Shown here in pieces: positions 22,956 to 34,077 of a stretch of 64,000 bases of DNA. The position numbers were made by a program, and so were the translations under genes. The stretch lies in contig JAFKAC010000117.1 of the NCBI GenBank assembly GCA_025766275.1, positions 1 to 64,000 on the forward strand, in the 5' to 3' direction. The notes under the pieces were generated by a model. The model was not told the DNA's origin. It did no database searches and saw nothing but the letters and a program-made list of their open reading frames with translations. The stretch comes from Lactarius indigo. Lineage: Eukaryota; Basidiomycota; Agaricomycetes; Russulales; Russulaceae. Numbering within the stretch: position 1 is the first letter of the stretch; every line of letters begins with the position of its first letter.

Positions 22956-25525
22956 ATGAATGGCTACGCCATGCTGGCAAGCAACATGTCCGGGGTTGAA
23001 AAGTGGTCGTCAATATACCAAACTATGAACAAGAACAAAATAGCGGTCCTTGTGCTGCAAGAAACTCACCTCAACAACAACCTTGTACACTCTGTCCATG
23101 AGTGCTTTGGCAAGAGACTGACGGTGATAAACTCCCAGCTCGAAACCAACCCACGCACTTCCGCGGGAGTCGCCTTTGTAATAAATAGATCCCTAATAGC
23201 ACCATTGGACATGACCGCGATCGAATTGATAGAAGGAAGGGCACTGGCCATCAAGTTCAAATGGCACAGAAACAATGAAATAGTCATAATAAACGTATAC
23301 GCACCAAACAACAAGAACGACCACCAAACTTTCTGGGAAAATATCGATCAAAAAAGGGGGTCTAAAGGTCTAAGACATCCAGACTTCTTGATGGGCAACT
23401 TCAACCTAACAGAGGACCCGATAGATAGAGCTCCAGTGCACCACGACCACATTGCCGCAATTGCAGCCCTACAAAACCTCAGACAATGCCTTGACCTACA
23501 AGACACCTGGTGCCACGCCTACCCACACGACCGTTGCTTCACCTTCTGAGCAATAAACAATGGCCAACCCATAAAATCCCGAATCAACAGAATCTACACC
23601 TCATGTGAGGTGGCAAAGATGACCTTTGAATGGAGCACCCACCAAACATCAGTACCAACTGACCACTGGATGGTGTCAGTCAGATATGCACCTCTACACA
23701 CACTGTACAAGGCACGGGACAAGCAGCAATCCACACCTTGGAGGTAAAACATGAGGAACTGACCGATCCAATAATTGTAAGAGGGAAGACCCTACAAGCT
23801 GACCTAAACCGGTTAATAAGAGACAACACCCCACGTGAAATTGAAAACCCCTAGATGCTCTGGCACGCCTTCAAACAAGATACAAAACAGATAACGAAGG
23901 AATACTGCACAGAGTCAAGGAGAAAACTCACCAAAAGAATAACAACCATAGAAAAGGATAGGAAGGCCCTGGCAAACAACCCAGAACTTGATAATGACGA
24001 AAGACTGAGAACGAGTGAAGCCTACCTCGCTAATGAGCTGGAACACCTAGAAAGATCCCAAATGCAAGACAAACAAAACCAGATGAGAGCAATCATCTCA
24101 AATCACGGCGAAGTTCTAGGAGGAGTATGGATGGCGATGAACAAGGACAGAAAACCAAGAGACCTAATATACCACCTAAAAATACCAAACTCCAACCCGG
24201 TGAGATACAAAAGAGACACGAGAAGAATGGCCCAACTCACAAGAAATTTCCACGAAGACCTCCAGAAAAAAGATATTACCCTACCAGACGATGACCAGGA
24301 GTATACGAAGAAAGTCAAAGAGGCACTAAACAAAGTCCTGGCAGAACAGAAGATGACAGACAAGGAGGTGATGAACACAGACTGGTTGCCATCCTACACC
24401 CAAATAGCCGAAGCACTACACCTGTCGAAAAATGGAACTGCATCAGGCCTGGATGGATGCCCATACAAGCTGTGGAAGGAGCTGAAATCCCGACACGACG
24501 TAGCAGTCAGTGAAAGGAAACCTGGTTTTGACATAATTGGGGCCCTCACAATGCTCTTCAATGACATCCAACAACATGGAGTAGACGCAAGGACAGACTT
24601 TGCACAAAGGTGGATGTGCCTGATATATAAAAAGAAAGACTGAACGGACATCAGGAATTACAGGCTGATAACCCTACTACTACAAATTACTCACAAAACT
24701 AATGGCCCTCCAGCTAGTTTGGCCGATCCACAAAATCATCCACCTGGACCAAACCAGATTCATACCGAAAAGGTCGATCTTCAATAATATAAGACTCACA
24801 AAAGCTATCATAAACTATGCTGAGGTGATGGAGGAAGACGGCGTGATCATAGTGCTGAACCAGGAGAAAGTGTACAATAAAATAAGACACAAATACCTAT
24901 GGAAGGCCATGGAGAACATAAACATCCCGGAGGAATTCATCACGACCATCAAATCCCTATACAAAAATGCACACACCCAGGTAGCCATTAACAGTGTCCT
25001 GAGCGAGCCATTCCAAGTCATGAGGGGGGTTCACCAAGGTGACCCCCTGTCATGCCTACTCTTCAACATAGCTATCGAACCCCTGGCATGTAAAATGAGA
25101 AACTGCGATGACCTAAGAGGACTAATAATCCCAGGAGCTGAGCAGAAGCTGATTGTAAGCTTGTTCGCGGACAATACCCTACTCTACCTAAGTAAAGATG
25201 ATTGCTTCGACCAAGTTGAACCCATACTAACAACCTGGTGTGAAGCATCAGGAGTGAAATTCAATGTGGAAAAAACAGAAATCATACCAATTGGTGGGGC
25301 AGCACACAGACTAGAAGTGGTCACCACGAGGAAGGTGAACCCGAGAGACGAAAGGACACTAGACGCACACATCCACATTGCGAAGGATGGTGAGGCAGTC
25401 CGATCCCTAGGAGCCTGGGTAGGCAACAACGCCAAGGACCTAACCCCATGGGAAATAGCCCTACACAAAATGAGAAAGAAACTTAAACTATGGGGAAGAA
25501 TGCACCCCACGATATACAGGAAGAG
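22956..25525 (+). pseudogene. LINE ORF2, endonuclease and N-terminal RT, decayed
   Basis: The APE-type endonuclease shows VLQETH, INVYAPN and MGNFN where GDFN is expected. After a TGA at about 23547 (TTC TGA GCA, Trp expected) it continues as AINNGQPIKSRINRIY. RT begins with GTASGLDGCPYKLWKEL, then LNQEKVYNKI (LDxxxAYD expected), MRGVHQGDPLSCLLFN and FADNTLLYL (FADD expected). Frameshifts near 23745 and 24670 and stops near 23853 and 24641. The segment ends at the A1 insertion after AAGAG; the open frame continues at 33381. Confidence 0.88.
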
Positions 25526-26043
25526 TGTAACGTCATCACGACGTTAGCTCGACTTGAGCGCGAATGGCAGTAACGACTTAGCCGTATATCGAAGCGTTGA
25601 CTTGAAGACGCGAAGGTCCAAGCTTCTGTCCTAGTGAATGCGCGAAGGCACACCGACAGATCTTCCACTGTGTTGCTCACGAACGAGGTCGGAGTTCCTA
25701 TCAAGAGGCGGAGAAAGGAGAAATAGAAGTGACGATTCAAGAAGACCAAGATGGCGTATCTTGGTCTTTGCAAGACAACTTAAATACAAGTCGAGCAGGC
25801 TTAGAAGCGCTGCTATGAGTCACCGTAGGTAGCGTCCAACGTATCGCGTAAGTATCTCAAACCGAATACCACTACTACCAGTATTAGTGGCGCCCGTCAT
25901 CAGTCAGCTATCGTACCGTATCACCTATCGCACTGCCGTATCACCGTGGTTAAGTCCGCAACTAATCTACCTTACCGCCATAGTTGCAACCGGTACAGTA
26001 AGGGTAGCCATACAACAAAGCCCGTACGAGTCGAAACGTGACA
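25526..26043 (-). repeat. 3' LTR of A1 (518 bp)
   Basis: TGTAACGTCATCACGACG...AAACGTGACA on the + strand. Contains the AAGACCAAGAT-GGCGT-ATCTTGGTCTT palindrome. Confidence 0.95.
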
Positions 26044-26057
26044 TCACCCTCCTTTTT
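26044..26057 (-). promoter_or_regulatory. A1 polypurine tract
   Basis: Reads AAAAAGGAGGGTGA on the minus strand, directly before the 3' LTR. Confidence 0.75.
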
Positions 26058-26074
26058 AGCGTGAGACCCCAGAC

Positions 26075-29000
26075 TCACCGAAAGTCTCTAGCCGGCCAGT
26101 CCCTCTGTTCGTCGGCAATGCGCTCTAGCGCGGTGGCGCGCTCCAATCTGTAGATCGAGTCTTGACGATCGCTCTGCGCGCACGCAATCATGTCCCGCAG
26201 CTGCGCCACCCTCGCCCGAAGTCGTTCCAGCTTGAAGCTGGCCGCGCGGTAGCGCGTGACCTCCGCGGTGAGTGTCTCGTCGTTGATACGGTTGAGGGCG
26301 CGGTCAGTGATCTTATCCGCGGCGAAGATGACGAGGTCTTCGTGGGGGTACGTGGGGCGCAGCGCGGCGCTGACATGAGGTTCGGCGTAGAGTGGCTTAC
26401 CATACAGGTGGGGAGAGCCCGGTATGACTCCCAATATGAGGGGGTCCGCTCCTCCGATGATTTGGACGTGCGATGCGTCCCTCTCTACTCCGTCGGGCCC
26501 GGTGATGGGGTATGGAATGTGATGGGGTCGTCGATTTGCCCGGAACCCTTCAGGCGCAATAACGTGCGCGGGGTCGTCCACGGCGGTGAACGGGCGGTGA
26601 TCGGCGGCGCCTGGTACACGCACACGTCCTCGGTACATGGCGGACCCGTCAGAGTTGACGAGCCAGGGTGTGATGCGGGGATTAGTAGGGTCGCTTTTCG
26701 TTCGAAGGAAGGCATGGCGTGCCGGGTAGTAATCGTCGTCGTCATGGCCAGCCTCAACAGCCTCCATCGCTGCCGCCGCTCTCGCATCTCTCTCAGTCGG
26801 GCCGCGGCTGAGTCTAACTGTTCCTTCTGCCACTCCGCTGCTACCCTCCTCCAGCCGTCCAACTCGTACTCCAGGAGAGCTTGAACGCTCGTCGTTGCGC
26901 GGGAAAACTCCGCGAACGCCGACGAGGTCGTCGCTTGGGGGGATGGCCGCGATGGGTTCGCGCTCCCCGTGTTCGTTACGGAAGACGTGGACGACGGCGG
27001 ATTCATCGTCGGGCTGTTGCGTGGGGTCGGGGAATCGGGCAAGGACGTTTGCCCATTCTTGTGCGGTGATACGGCCCTCCGGCTGGCCGACAGGTGTGTA
27101 TGGGGTGATTTGGGTGTTGGGAACCTCGGTGTCGTCGTCTTCAGCCAGGAGGGCCCGAGCGTCTTCTGCAAGGGAGTCGAGGAGGATCGCTTGGGTGACA
27201 TGTCGCAGAGGGGAAGTGGGCATGAGAGTGGAGATGATAGAGCGAAGGAATAGGGGACGACTCTCCTCTGTGCGGGCAAATCCCCTTTTAACTGTTACTC
27301 CGTGCGCTTGCGCTTCCTGATATAGGCGGAGCGCTTCCGGTGCGAAGATATCATTTTTGTTGACCCACTGATTCTCCGAGTCCGGATACCCTTTCCATTT
27401 GACGAGGTACTGGAGTCGTCTTCCCTTGCCGAAGTGCCGGGAGTCCAGAATGGCCTCGACTTCGTATTCTTCTTCTCCGTCGACTAGTTCGGGCGGTGGT
27501 CGTGTGAAATTCTCTCCATGGAGGGTCGTTTGTTTATATGGTGTGAGAAGATCGATGTGGAACACTGGGTGAATGCTCCACTGCGTGGGAAGTTCCAATC
27601 GATAATTGTAAGGGGACATCACCTGTGTCACCCGAAAGGGTCCATGGCGTCGCGCCGCTAATTTCGCCGTGGGCTGATTGGTGCGAAGGTGTTTGCCTTC
27701 CAGCCACACAAGATCCCCAATTTTGAACTTGGGCGTATCTTTGTTGCGGACCCATGTTTCTTGCGCCTTCTTCATGAGTCGTTGGGCGTCTTCTCTCGCT
27801 TCTTTTAGTTGTGTTAGCCGTCTCGTGACCTGAGGAAGGGGGGATGGCTTATCAGTCCAGTCCGCTTGCGGGTTATATCCCATTAGAAGCTGAAAAGGTG
27901 ATTGCCTCGTGTGCTCATGAGGCCAGTTGTTGTGCGTGAATTCAGCGATTGGTAGATAAGCGACCCAGTTGTCCTGTCGCTCATTCACCCAGAAGCGCAG
28001 GTATTGTTCCAGCCATTGGTTGGTGCGCTCGGACTGTCTGTCGGTGCGTGGGTGGTACGCCGTTGATATGTTCTGCTGGATGCCTAAAATGCGGCACACT
28101 TCCCTGGTGAACTTTGACGCGAACCGGGGGTCTCGATCGCTGATACATTTGTGAGGTAATCCGAAACGCTTAAACACGTGAGCGACGTACAGGGCTGCCG
28201 TTTCTTCCGCGGTTATCTCTTCTCGACAAGGGATAAAGATTGAGGCCTTGCTGCAGTCGTGATCTGTGACCGTCAGTATGCTGTCGTACCCTTTCGACGG
28301 TGGAAGTTTGGTGATGAAGTCTATGGTGACCGTCTGGAAAGGGGTTGCCTCTAGTTCTGGCGTGATAGGATGTAGCGCGGCCCGTATGGGCCTTGTGTTG
28401 ACCTTGTTTCTCTGGCACTCCGCGCAGCCTTGCACGTATTCATATACATCTTTCCGTAGTCGCAGCCACCAGTAATGTCGTTCCAGAATTCGTTGCGTCC
28501 TTGCGATGCCGGGATGTCCGTGTATTGGCAGGTCGTGGTGGTCGTGTATTAGCACCCGGTATGTGGATGCAGGCCCAGTTATTACGAACCTGCCGTCCTT
28601 ATACCACTCTCCGTCTATCTTTTTGAGGCGGTGGGGGTCTACCCACATCTTAATTACCTCGTCGTCTTGTTGGTGTCTTGGTTGCAGTAAATTTGGGTTT
28701 GTCGTGAAGGTTCGTGCGGTGTTGAGGGTTCTTACGAAAACTTCGGGCGGTAGGACCACGACTTCGCTGTTGTCGCTTACCCCTTGGTCGTAGTCTGGGC
28801 GTCTCGAAAGCGCGTCTGCCCTACCGTTGTTCTTCCCCTTGATGTGGTGAATCTCGAAATTGTACTCCGAGAGTTCGAGCACTTCCCTTGCAACTCGTCT
28901 ACTAATCTTTTGTGGTGATTTCCAGTATTGCAGGTTGAGGTGATCCGAGTATATTTTGATCTTGTGTGGTGCTCCAGCAAGCAACGGTCTCCAATTCCGT

Positions 29001-30820
29001 AGTGCCTTGACTATTGCGAGCAGCTCTAGGTCATAAATGTCGTAGTTTCGCTCTGCTTCTGAAAGCGTGGCGGAGTAGTAGCCTATAGGATGTTGCTTTC
29101 CGTCAGATTTTCTTTGTAATAGTACGGCTCCCACCGCGTATCCGGAGGCGTCGACCTCTAATTCGAACGGGTCTTGCAGGACCGGGTGTGCCAGCACCGG
29201 TTCTTCCGTTACTAGGCGTTTGAGGGTATTGAATGCTTTTTCTTCTTCGTCCGTCCACCTCCATTCTTCATCTTTTCGCGTCAGTTTGGTGAGTGGTTTT
29301 GCATGGTTTGCGAAGCCGCGGATGAAGAGTCGGTAAAAGTTGCAAAAGCCGAGGAATGAGCGAATGTCTTTGACCTTCATTGGCGTTGGCCAGTCTTTGA
29401 TGCCTTGAACTTTTACAGGGTCCATTCGGGTCACCCCCCTCTCAAGGATTACGCCCAGGTAATCCATCCGTGGCTGATGGAATAGGCACTTCTCGAGCTT
29501 GAAGTAGAGGTCGTGTTCCCGTGCGACGCTAAGAACATCGCGCACTGCGCTGATATGGGCTGGCAAATCGTGATCAAAATGAGTGGCGATCCCAATATCG
29601 TCCATGTAGACACGTATCGTTGTCCCCAAACGCTCATGCTTCGCAATCGTGTCGCGGTAAATGTGATTCATCATCGCCTGGAAGGTTGCAGGGGAGTTGG
29701 TGAGGCCAAAGAACATGACGGTGGGTTCGAAGAGGCCAAATTTGGTCTTGAATGCCGCCTTCTCCTGGTCGCCGTCGCGAATGCGGATGTTGTTGTAGCC
29801 CCAGCGAATATCAAGTTTCGTGTAAATGTGTGCGTTGCTGAGGTCTAGGATAAGGTCTTGGATCAGGGGCAACGGGTATTGGTTGCGTATTGTATGGGAG
29901 TTGATAACACGATAGTCCTGTACCGGGCGTAGTTTTCCGTCCTTCTTTTTGATAAAAAAGAAGGATGAGGCGTACGGGGACATAGATGGGCGCAGATACC
30001 CTTGCTTTAATTTTTCATCAAGAAAATCCTTCAATTCACTTTCCTCCTTTTGTGTCATCGGGTATACTTTGCAGTCGATTGCGGCTGGCGCTGAAGGTTT
30101 GAAGTCAATGGCGTGATCCCATGGTCGGGACGGAGGGAAACGATGCGAGGCCTGCTCGTCAAATAGTGTGCTAAATTCAGCGTATACTGGGGGCAGCACG
30201 GCTGCCGTTTGCTGTTGTTTCGCGGATATGGCCAACTCTGTCGAAGTAGTGGCGCGGACGAATGTTGACTCATCTTCCAGTTCCTGAACGATTGCTTCCT
30301 TTTCTGCAACGATTAGGGCCCGTATAGTGGGCGTCGTGAGTAGCTGTTCGGTAGTAGCCAGAACTACCGGTTGCATGTCCGGATGCATGGTTGCCGTTGC
30401 CCAACTGATCGTGGGCTCGAAGGCGCTCAGCCAAGGATATCCTAGTACCATGTCTTCGCTGCCTAGATCGGTTACCAAGAAGGTCATCTTCTTGATCTGT
30501 CCGCGTGTTTTTACTTCAAGGTTAACATAATGAGTGATTAACCCAGCTTTGTTTTCCGTATTATCTATGTTCCATATTTTACGAGGTGTTTCTAATGGCT
30601 GTATCGGGACTCCGGCCCGTGTTGCCATTCCTGGTTTGATGAAGTTGTCGGTGGCTCCGGAGTCCACCAATGCGTTTGTTTCAGTCGTTCGGTAATTCGT
30701 ATGGACAGTCACTGGAATTCGCAGAGATCGGTAGCGCGTTGTCACAATTACAGAATTACATTGTAAGGCCCTCACCCAGACTGACGGGTTCAGGCGCTCT
30801 GAAAACCCTCTTTTCCCCAC
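26075..30820 (-). CDS. A1 Pol polyprotein, 1581 aa, with post-chromodomain extension
   Basis: One open frame. Order: protease (LVDSGATDNF, about residue 52), RT (KKKDGKLRPVQDY; YMDD near 405), RNase H (ELEVDASGY, ELLAIVKAL, YSDHLNLQYW), integrase zinc domain and DDE core, chromodomain (LQYLVKWKGYPDSENQW near 1137), then about 410 further residues to RDWPARDFR. In the integrase the usual TDGQSE reads TDRQSE, next to the catalytic Glu, which may weaken activity. Pol lies in the -1 frame relative to gag; its initiator-like GTG is probably just the frameshift overlap. Confidence 0.95.
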   Translation of the reverse strand: MGKRGFSERLNPSVWVRALQCNSVIVTTRYRSLRIPVTVHTNYRTTETNALVDSGATDNFIKPGMATRAGVPIQPLETPRKIWNIDNTENKAGLITHYVNLEVKTRGQIKKMTFLVTDLGSEDMVLGYPWLSAFEPTISWATATMHPDMQPVVLATTEQLLTTPTIRALIVAEKEAIVQELEDESTFVRATTSTELAISAKQQQTAAVLPPVYAEFSTLFDEQASHRFPPSRPWDHAIDFKPSAPAAIDCKVYPMTQKEESELKDFLDEKLKQGYLRPSMSPYASSFFFIKKKDGKLRPVQDYRVINSHTIRNQYPLPLIQDLILDLSNAHIYTKLDIRWGYNNIRIRDGDQEKAAFKTKFGLFEPTVMFFGLTNSPATFQAMMNHIYRDTIAKHERLGTTIRVYMDDIGIATHFDHDLPAHISAVRDVLSVAREHDLYFKLEKCLFHQPRMDYLGVILERGVTRMDPVKVQGIKDWPTPMKVKDIRSFLGFCNFYRLFIRGFANHAKPLTKLTRKDEEWRWTDEEEKAFNTLKRLVTEEPVLAHPVLQDPFELEVDASGYAVGAVLLQRKSDGKQHPIGYYSATLSEAERNYDIYDLELLAIVKALRNWRPLLAGAPHKIKIYSDHLNLQYWKSPQKISRRVAREVLELSEYNFEIHHIKGKNNGRADALSRRPDYDQGVSDNSEVVVLPPEVFVRTLNTARTFTTNPNLLQPRHQQDDEVIKMWVDPHRLKKIDGEWYKDGRFVITGPASTYRVLIHDHHDLPIHGHPGIARTQRILERHYWWLRLRKDVYEYVQGCAECQRNKVNTRPIRAALHPITPELEATPFQTVTIDFITKLPPSKGYDSILTVTDHDCSKASIFIPCREEITAEETAALYVAHVFKRFGLPHKCISDRDPRFASKFTREVCRILGIQQNISTAYHPRTDRQSERTNQWLEQYLRFWVNERQDNWVAYLPIAEFTHNNWPHEHTRQSPFQLLMGYNPQADWTDKPSPLPQVTRRLTQLKEAREDAQRLMKKAQETWVRNKDTPKFKIGDLVWLEGKHLRTNQPTAKLAARRHGPFRVTQVMSPYNYRLELPTQWSIHPVFHIDLLTPYKQTTLHGENFTRPPPELVDGEEEYEVEAILDSRHFGKGRRLQYLVKWKGYPDSENQWVNKNDIFAPEALRLYQEAQAHGVTVKRGFARTEESRPLFLRSIISTLMPTSPLRHVTQAILLDSLAEDARALLAEDDDTEVPNTQITPYTPVGQPEGRITAQEWANVLARFPDPTQQPDDESAVVHVFRNEHGEREPIAAIPPSDDLVGVRGVFPRNDERSSSPGVRVGRLEEGSSGVAEGTVRLSRGPTERDARAAAAMEAVEAGHDDDDYYPARHAFLRTKSDPTNPRITPWLVNSDGSAMYRGRVRVPGAADHRPFTAVDDPAHVIAPEGFRANRRPHHIPYPITGPDGVERDASHVQIIGGADPLILGVIPGSPHLYGKPLYAEPHVSAALRPTYPHEDLVIFAADKITDRALNRINDETLTAEVTRYRAASFKLERLRARVAQLRDMIACAQSDRQDSIYRLERATALERIADEQRDWPARDFR

Positions 30821-32838
30821 AAGTCTTGTAGTATGAGGTCTTTAACCTCGTCCGTACTGTTGGCTACCTGCGTGAGCCATTCCTTTGCTTGTTCCCCCGC
30901 CGTCTTCACCGCTTTGATTTGTGGTGCGGGTGTCGCGCTGGGCGCTGGTGTGGCGTATCCTGGTAGCGATGGCTCGTACTGGGAAACGGGTCCCGGGGAT
31001 CCCAGCCATTGTGGTGGCCAGGCGGTCTCTGTCATCCTGCTGCTGGACGGAGGGTTCTGCCACTGTCTCTGCTGTCGAGGGTGTGGGCAGTTTCGTGAGA
31101 GGTGCCCTGGCGCGTGGCAGTTATAACAAAGGACGTTCCTTAGGTCTCTCCTGGACCCACCCCTTCCTCGCCCTCGAACCCCGGGGCCGCCCCTTGGAGG
31201 GAAGGGTGGCGCTGGCCAGTCATGATGGGGTAGCTTGTTAAAATCGATGTCTTCCGATCCGGCTAGCCGTACTTTGGCACGGTCGGCGGAAGTGTCCATT
31301 GCCCATGGGTTAGTTTGAGGCAAGTTCTGCGGTAATGCCCATCCCGCGTTGCCGGTCTGTTTCTTCGGTTGCGTTGTTGTGTTCTTGTATTCGTTGAGCC
31401 TTGCCTTGAGATGGATATAGTTCTTCTGTCGTTTGAGGACAGCCCTTTTCCAGTCGTCGAATGTTGTGGGTTTGTCAAACTGGAACGCGTTCTTGAACAG
31501 CTCCTTGGGCAAACCCGACGTAAATAAGTCGATGGTTTGCGGTTCGTTGAGGTGGTAATGAGCTTTCCGCGCTAGCTGCTCGAAGTCATTGACGTACTTG
31601 TCAATATCCTCTCCCACCATTTTGAAGCCCTTCCGTAGTATGGCCTGTGCTTGCTCTCTTTCCAGCGTGTTTTCGAATCGCTGACTGAACCCGTCGGCTA
31701 CGGCGTCCCACAAACCTCGAGTGTAGGGGCTAATTCCTCGTTGTATTTGTTGATTGAGCCAGTTCAGGAAGGATAGAACCCATTCGCTGACTGCTCCTCC
31801 TTTGATGTATGACAGAAACAGGAGACACCTCCTGTAGTCGTTTCGCATGATAGGGGCGTCTAGATTCATGCCCCAATACACATGCCACTGTGTGAGAAAT
31901 TGATCGACCTTAAGTCGGTCTCCGTCAAAGATAGAAGGTGGCTCGCCGGTTAGCTTTTCGCTATGGTGCCCTCTGTCTCCTGCTCCTCCACCTCCTCCGT
32001 CGCCGCCGCCTCCTCCTCCACCTCCGGGAGGGGCATGGGGCGGTCCTCTTGGTGGCTCGGTTCTTCGTAGGTTGAATGGAACACCTCCTCTGGGTGGTGG
32101 TGGCAGATCTTCTCCCAGTCCTCCTACTCCCGGGGGTAGCTCCATTGCTGGTCATCTTTCGGACGGGGGGTCTCCCCTGTCGGAACCTATTGCTCTGAAA
32201 ATTGCGGCATCGTCCGCAGTCATGCGTATTCCCGTCTCGGGATCGATGGGCATAAGGGTAGCTCATGCTTCTTCCTGCACTACTCGTGCTTCTTCCAACG
32301 CGACTTCTTCCATGGCTCGCGTTATTGTGGCCATGATGGCTGGGGATCGGATATGAATGGGTTCGGGTTCGGTAATGTGTGCGGACTCAGCTCGCTCCAC
32401 TAGGAGATCTTGTATTGCTCCTCCGCTTGTTTCGGTTTGGTTTGGTTCTCGTCCTTCGCTTTCTTCTTCCGATTCTTCCGATACTACTTCTCCTGTAGAA
32501 TGTTCTCGTATTTGTCCGTCAATGGGTCCCCAGTCTGTTCGGCTATTGAGCTCTCGTGCGTCGATGTCGCAACGATATCTGGGTCCGGTCGGTCGTATAA
32601 CGTCCCACTGGGAGTCTATGGGGTTCCACGTAACTTCCACCCAACACAAGTGGTCGAAGTTGAACTCAACTGGGCGGAACCTCGAAGGTCCGTTGAATTC
32701 TACAAAATATCCGGTTTCTTCTTGTCGCTCCCTCCAACTGGCGGCTTGTAAAAAGCGCGTAGGGACGTTTCGTTCTCCCCTTCTTGGGATTGAATATGGA
32801 CGAAAGCTTGTCCACTGGTCTCTGGTTGTTACAGCCAC
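30790..32838 (-). pseudogene. A1 gag, single premature TGA
   Basis: Opens with GTG GCT (VAVTTRDQWTSF) at 32838, then 682 codons with one TGA at 32263-32265, where A2 has CGA (EAREI), so a C-to-T change. The region after the stop has a Gly/Pro-rich linker, the capsid-like region (FLTQWHVYWGMN) and a CCHC knuckle CYNCHAPGHLSRNC near 31100-31141. The frame overlaps pol by about 30 nt. Readthrough would restore a full product. Confidence 0.9.
30811..30817 (-). promoter_or_regulatory. A1 -1 frameshift heptamer (G GGA AAA)
   Basis: Gag codons TGG GGA AAA GAG; pol reads GTG GGG AAA AGA in the -1 frame. GGGAAAA fits the X XXY YYZ rule. It is 21-27 nt upstream of the gag stop. Confidence 0.65.
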
Positions 32839-32844
32839 GATGAA

Positions 32845-32855
32845 ATCTTGGTCTT
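32845..32855 (-). promoter_or_regulatory. A1 primer-binding site, self-complementary
   Basis: AAGACCAAGAT on the minus strand, two bases from the 5' LTR, perfectly complementary to ATCTTGGTCTT at the predicted mRNA start (33074-33084). Confidence 0.8.
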
Positions 32856-32857
32856 AA

Positions 32858-33375
32858 TGTAACGTCGTCACGACGTTAGCTTGACTTGAGCGCGAATGGC
32901 AGTAACGACTTAGCCGTATATCGAAGCGTTGACTTGAAGACGCGAAGGTCCAAGCTTCTGTCCTAGTGAATGCGCGAAGGCACACCGACAGATCTTCCAC
33001 TGTGTTGCTCACGAACGAGGTCGGAGTTCCTATCAAGAGGCGGAGAAAGGAGAAATAGAAGTGACGATTCAAGAAGACCAAGATGGCGTATCTTGGTCTT
33101 TGCAAGACAACTTAAATACAAGTCGAGCAGGCTTAGAAGCGCTGCTATGAGTCACCGTAGGTAGCGTCCAACGTATCGCGTAAGTATCTCAAACCGAATA
33201 CCACTACTACCAGTATTAGTGGCGCCCGTCATCAGTCAGCTATCGTACCGTATCACCTATCGCACTGCCGTATCACCGTGGTTAAGTCCGCAGCTAATCT
33301 ACCTTACCGCCGTAGTTGCAACCGGTACAGTAAGGGTAGCCATACAACGAAGCCCATACGAGTCGAAACGTGACA
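32858..33375 (-). repeat. 5' LTR of A1 (518 bp)
   Basis: Same length as the 3' LTR, about 99% identical by eye. The R-U5 part, from the predicted start to the LTR end, contains no ATG. Confidence 0.95.
33074..33118 (-). promoter_or_regulatory. A1 LTR promoter: TATA-like box and predicted mRNA start
   Basis: TATTTAAG starts at 33118 on the minus strand; ATCTTGGTCTT starts at 33084, 34 nt downstream, the same spacing as in B1 and A2. Confidence 0.65.
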
Positions 33376-33380
33376 AAGAG

Positions 33381-33560
33381 ACTCATCGTACAAGCAGTCA
33401 TAGGCAGACATACCCAATTCCTAACAATGGCACAAGGAATGCCCCCCCACATTGAGGAAGCCCTCACCGCGATGATTAGAGACTTTATTTGGGATGGAGG
33501 TATGTCCCCAAGAATCACCATGGAATCCCTACAGAAACCAATGAGCGAAGGTGGCCTCAA
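33381..33560 (+). pseudogene. LINE ORF2, short middle segment (RT thumb region)
   Basis: The LINE frame between A1 and A2, about 60 codons (RLIVQAVIGRHTQFLTMAQG ... EGGLN). Removing A1 and A2 with one TSD copy each keeps one frame through all three ORF2 segments. Confidence 0.85.
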
Positions 33561-34046
33561 TGTAACGCCGCCACGACGTTAGCTCGACTTGAGCCTGGTG
33601 GAAGGAGGTAACAACTCAGCGAAGAACTTGAAGACACGAAGGTCCAAGTGAAGACAACGGTGAACACTTCGAAGGTGCACCCTTAATACCCGGAAGGGAA
33701 TCGGAGACGAAGAGAGCGAGAGAGAGAGAGAAGAAGACAAGTGACGATTCAAGAAGACCAAGATGGCGTATCTTGGTCTTCACGAGACACTATAAATACA
33801 AGTCGAGCAGGCTTAGAAGCGCTGCTATGAGTCACAGTAGTAAAGCGTCCAACGTATCGCAGAAACATCTCAAAACTAATACTACTAGTACTTGTACTAG
33901 TATCGAGTCACTCAGGTACCGCTCAGTCAGCTATCGTACGCAATCGCCTATCGCACTCCCGTATCACCGTAAGTAAGTCCGCGACTAATATACCTTACCG
34001 CCGTAATCGCAACCGGTACAGTAAGGGTCCGACTCGAAACGTAACA
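33561..34046 (-). repeat. 3' LTR of A2 (486 bp)
   Basis: TGTAACGCCGCCACGACG...ACGTAACA. Adjacent polypurine tract AGAAAGGGAGGTGA (minus strand) at 34047-34060. Confidence 0.96.
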
Positions 34047-34077
34047 TCACCTCCCTTTCTAGCGTGAGACCCCAGAC

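Larger units (their letters stand above)
25526..33375 (-). mobile_element. Ty3/gypsy chromovirus A1, complete, TSD AAGAG
   Basis: 7850 bp with two 518-bp LTRs, exact AAGAG at 25521-25525 and 33376-33380. Inserted in LINE ORF2. LTRs differ at about six positions by eye. Pol is open end to end; gag has one premature TGA. Confidence 0.97.
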
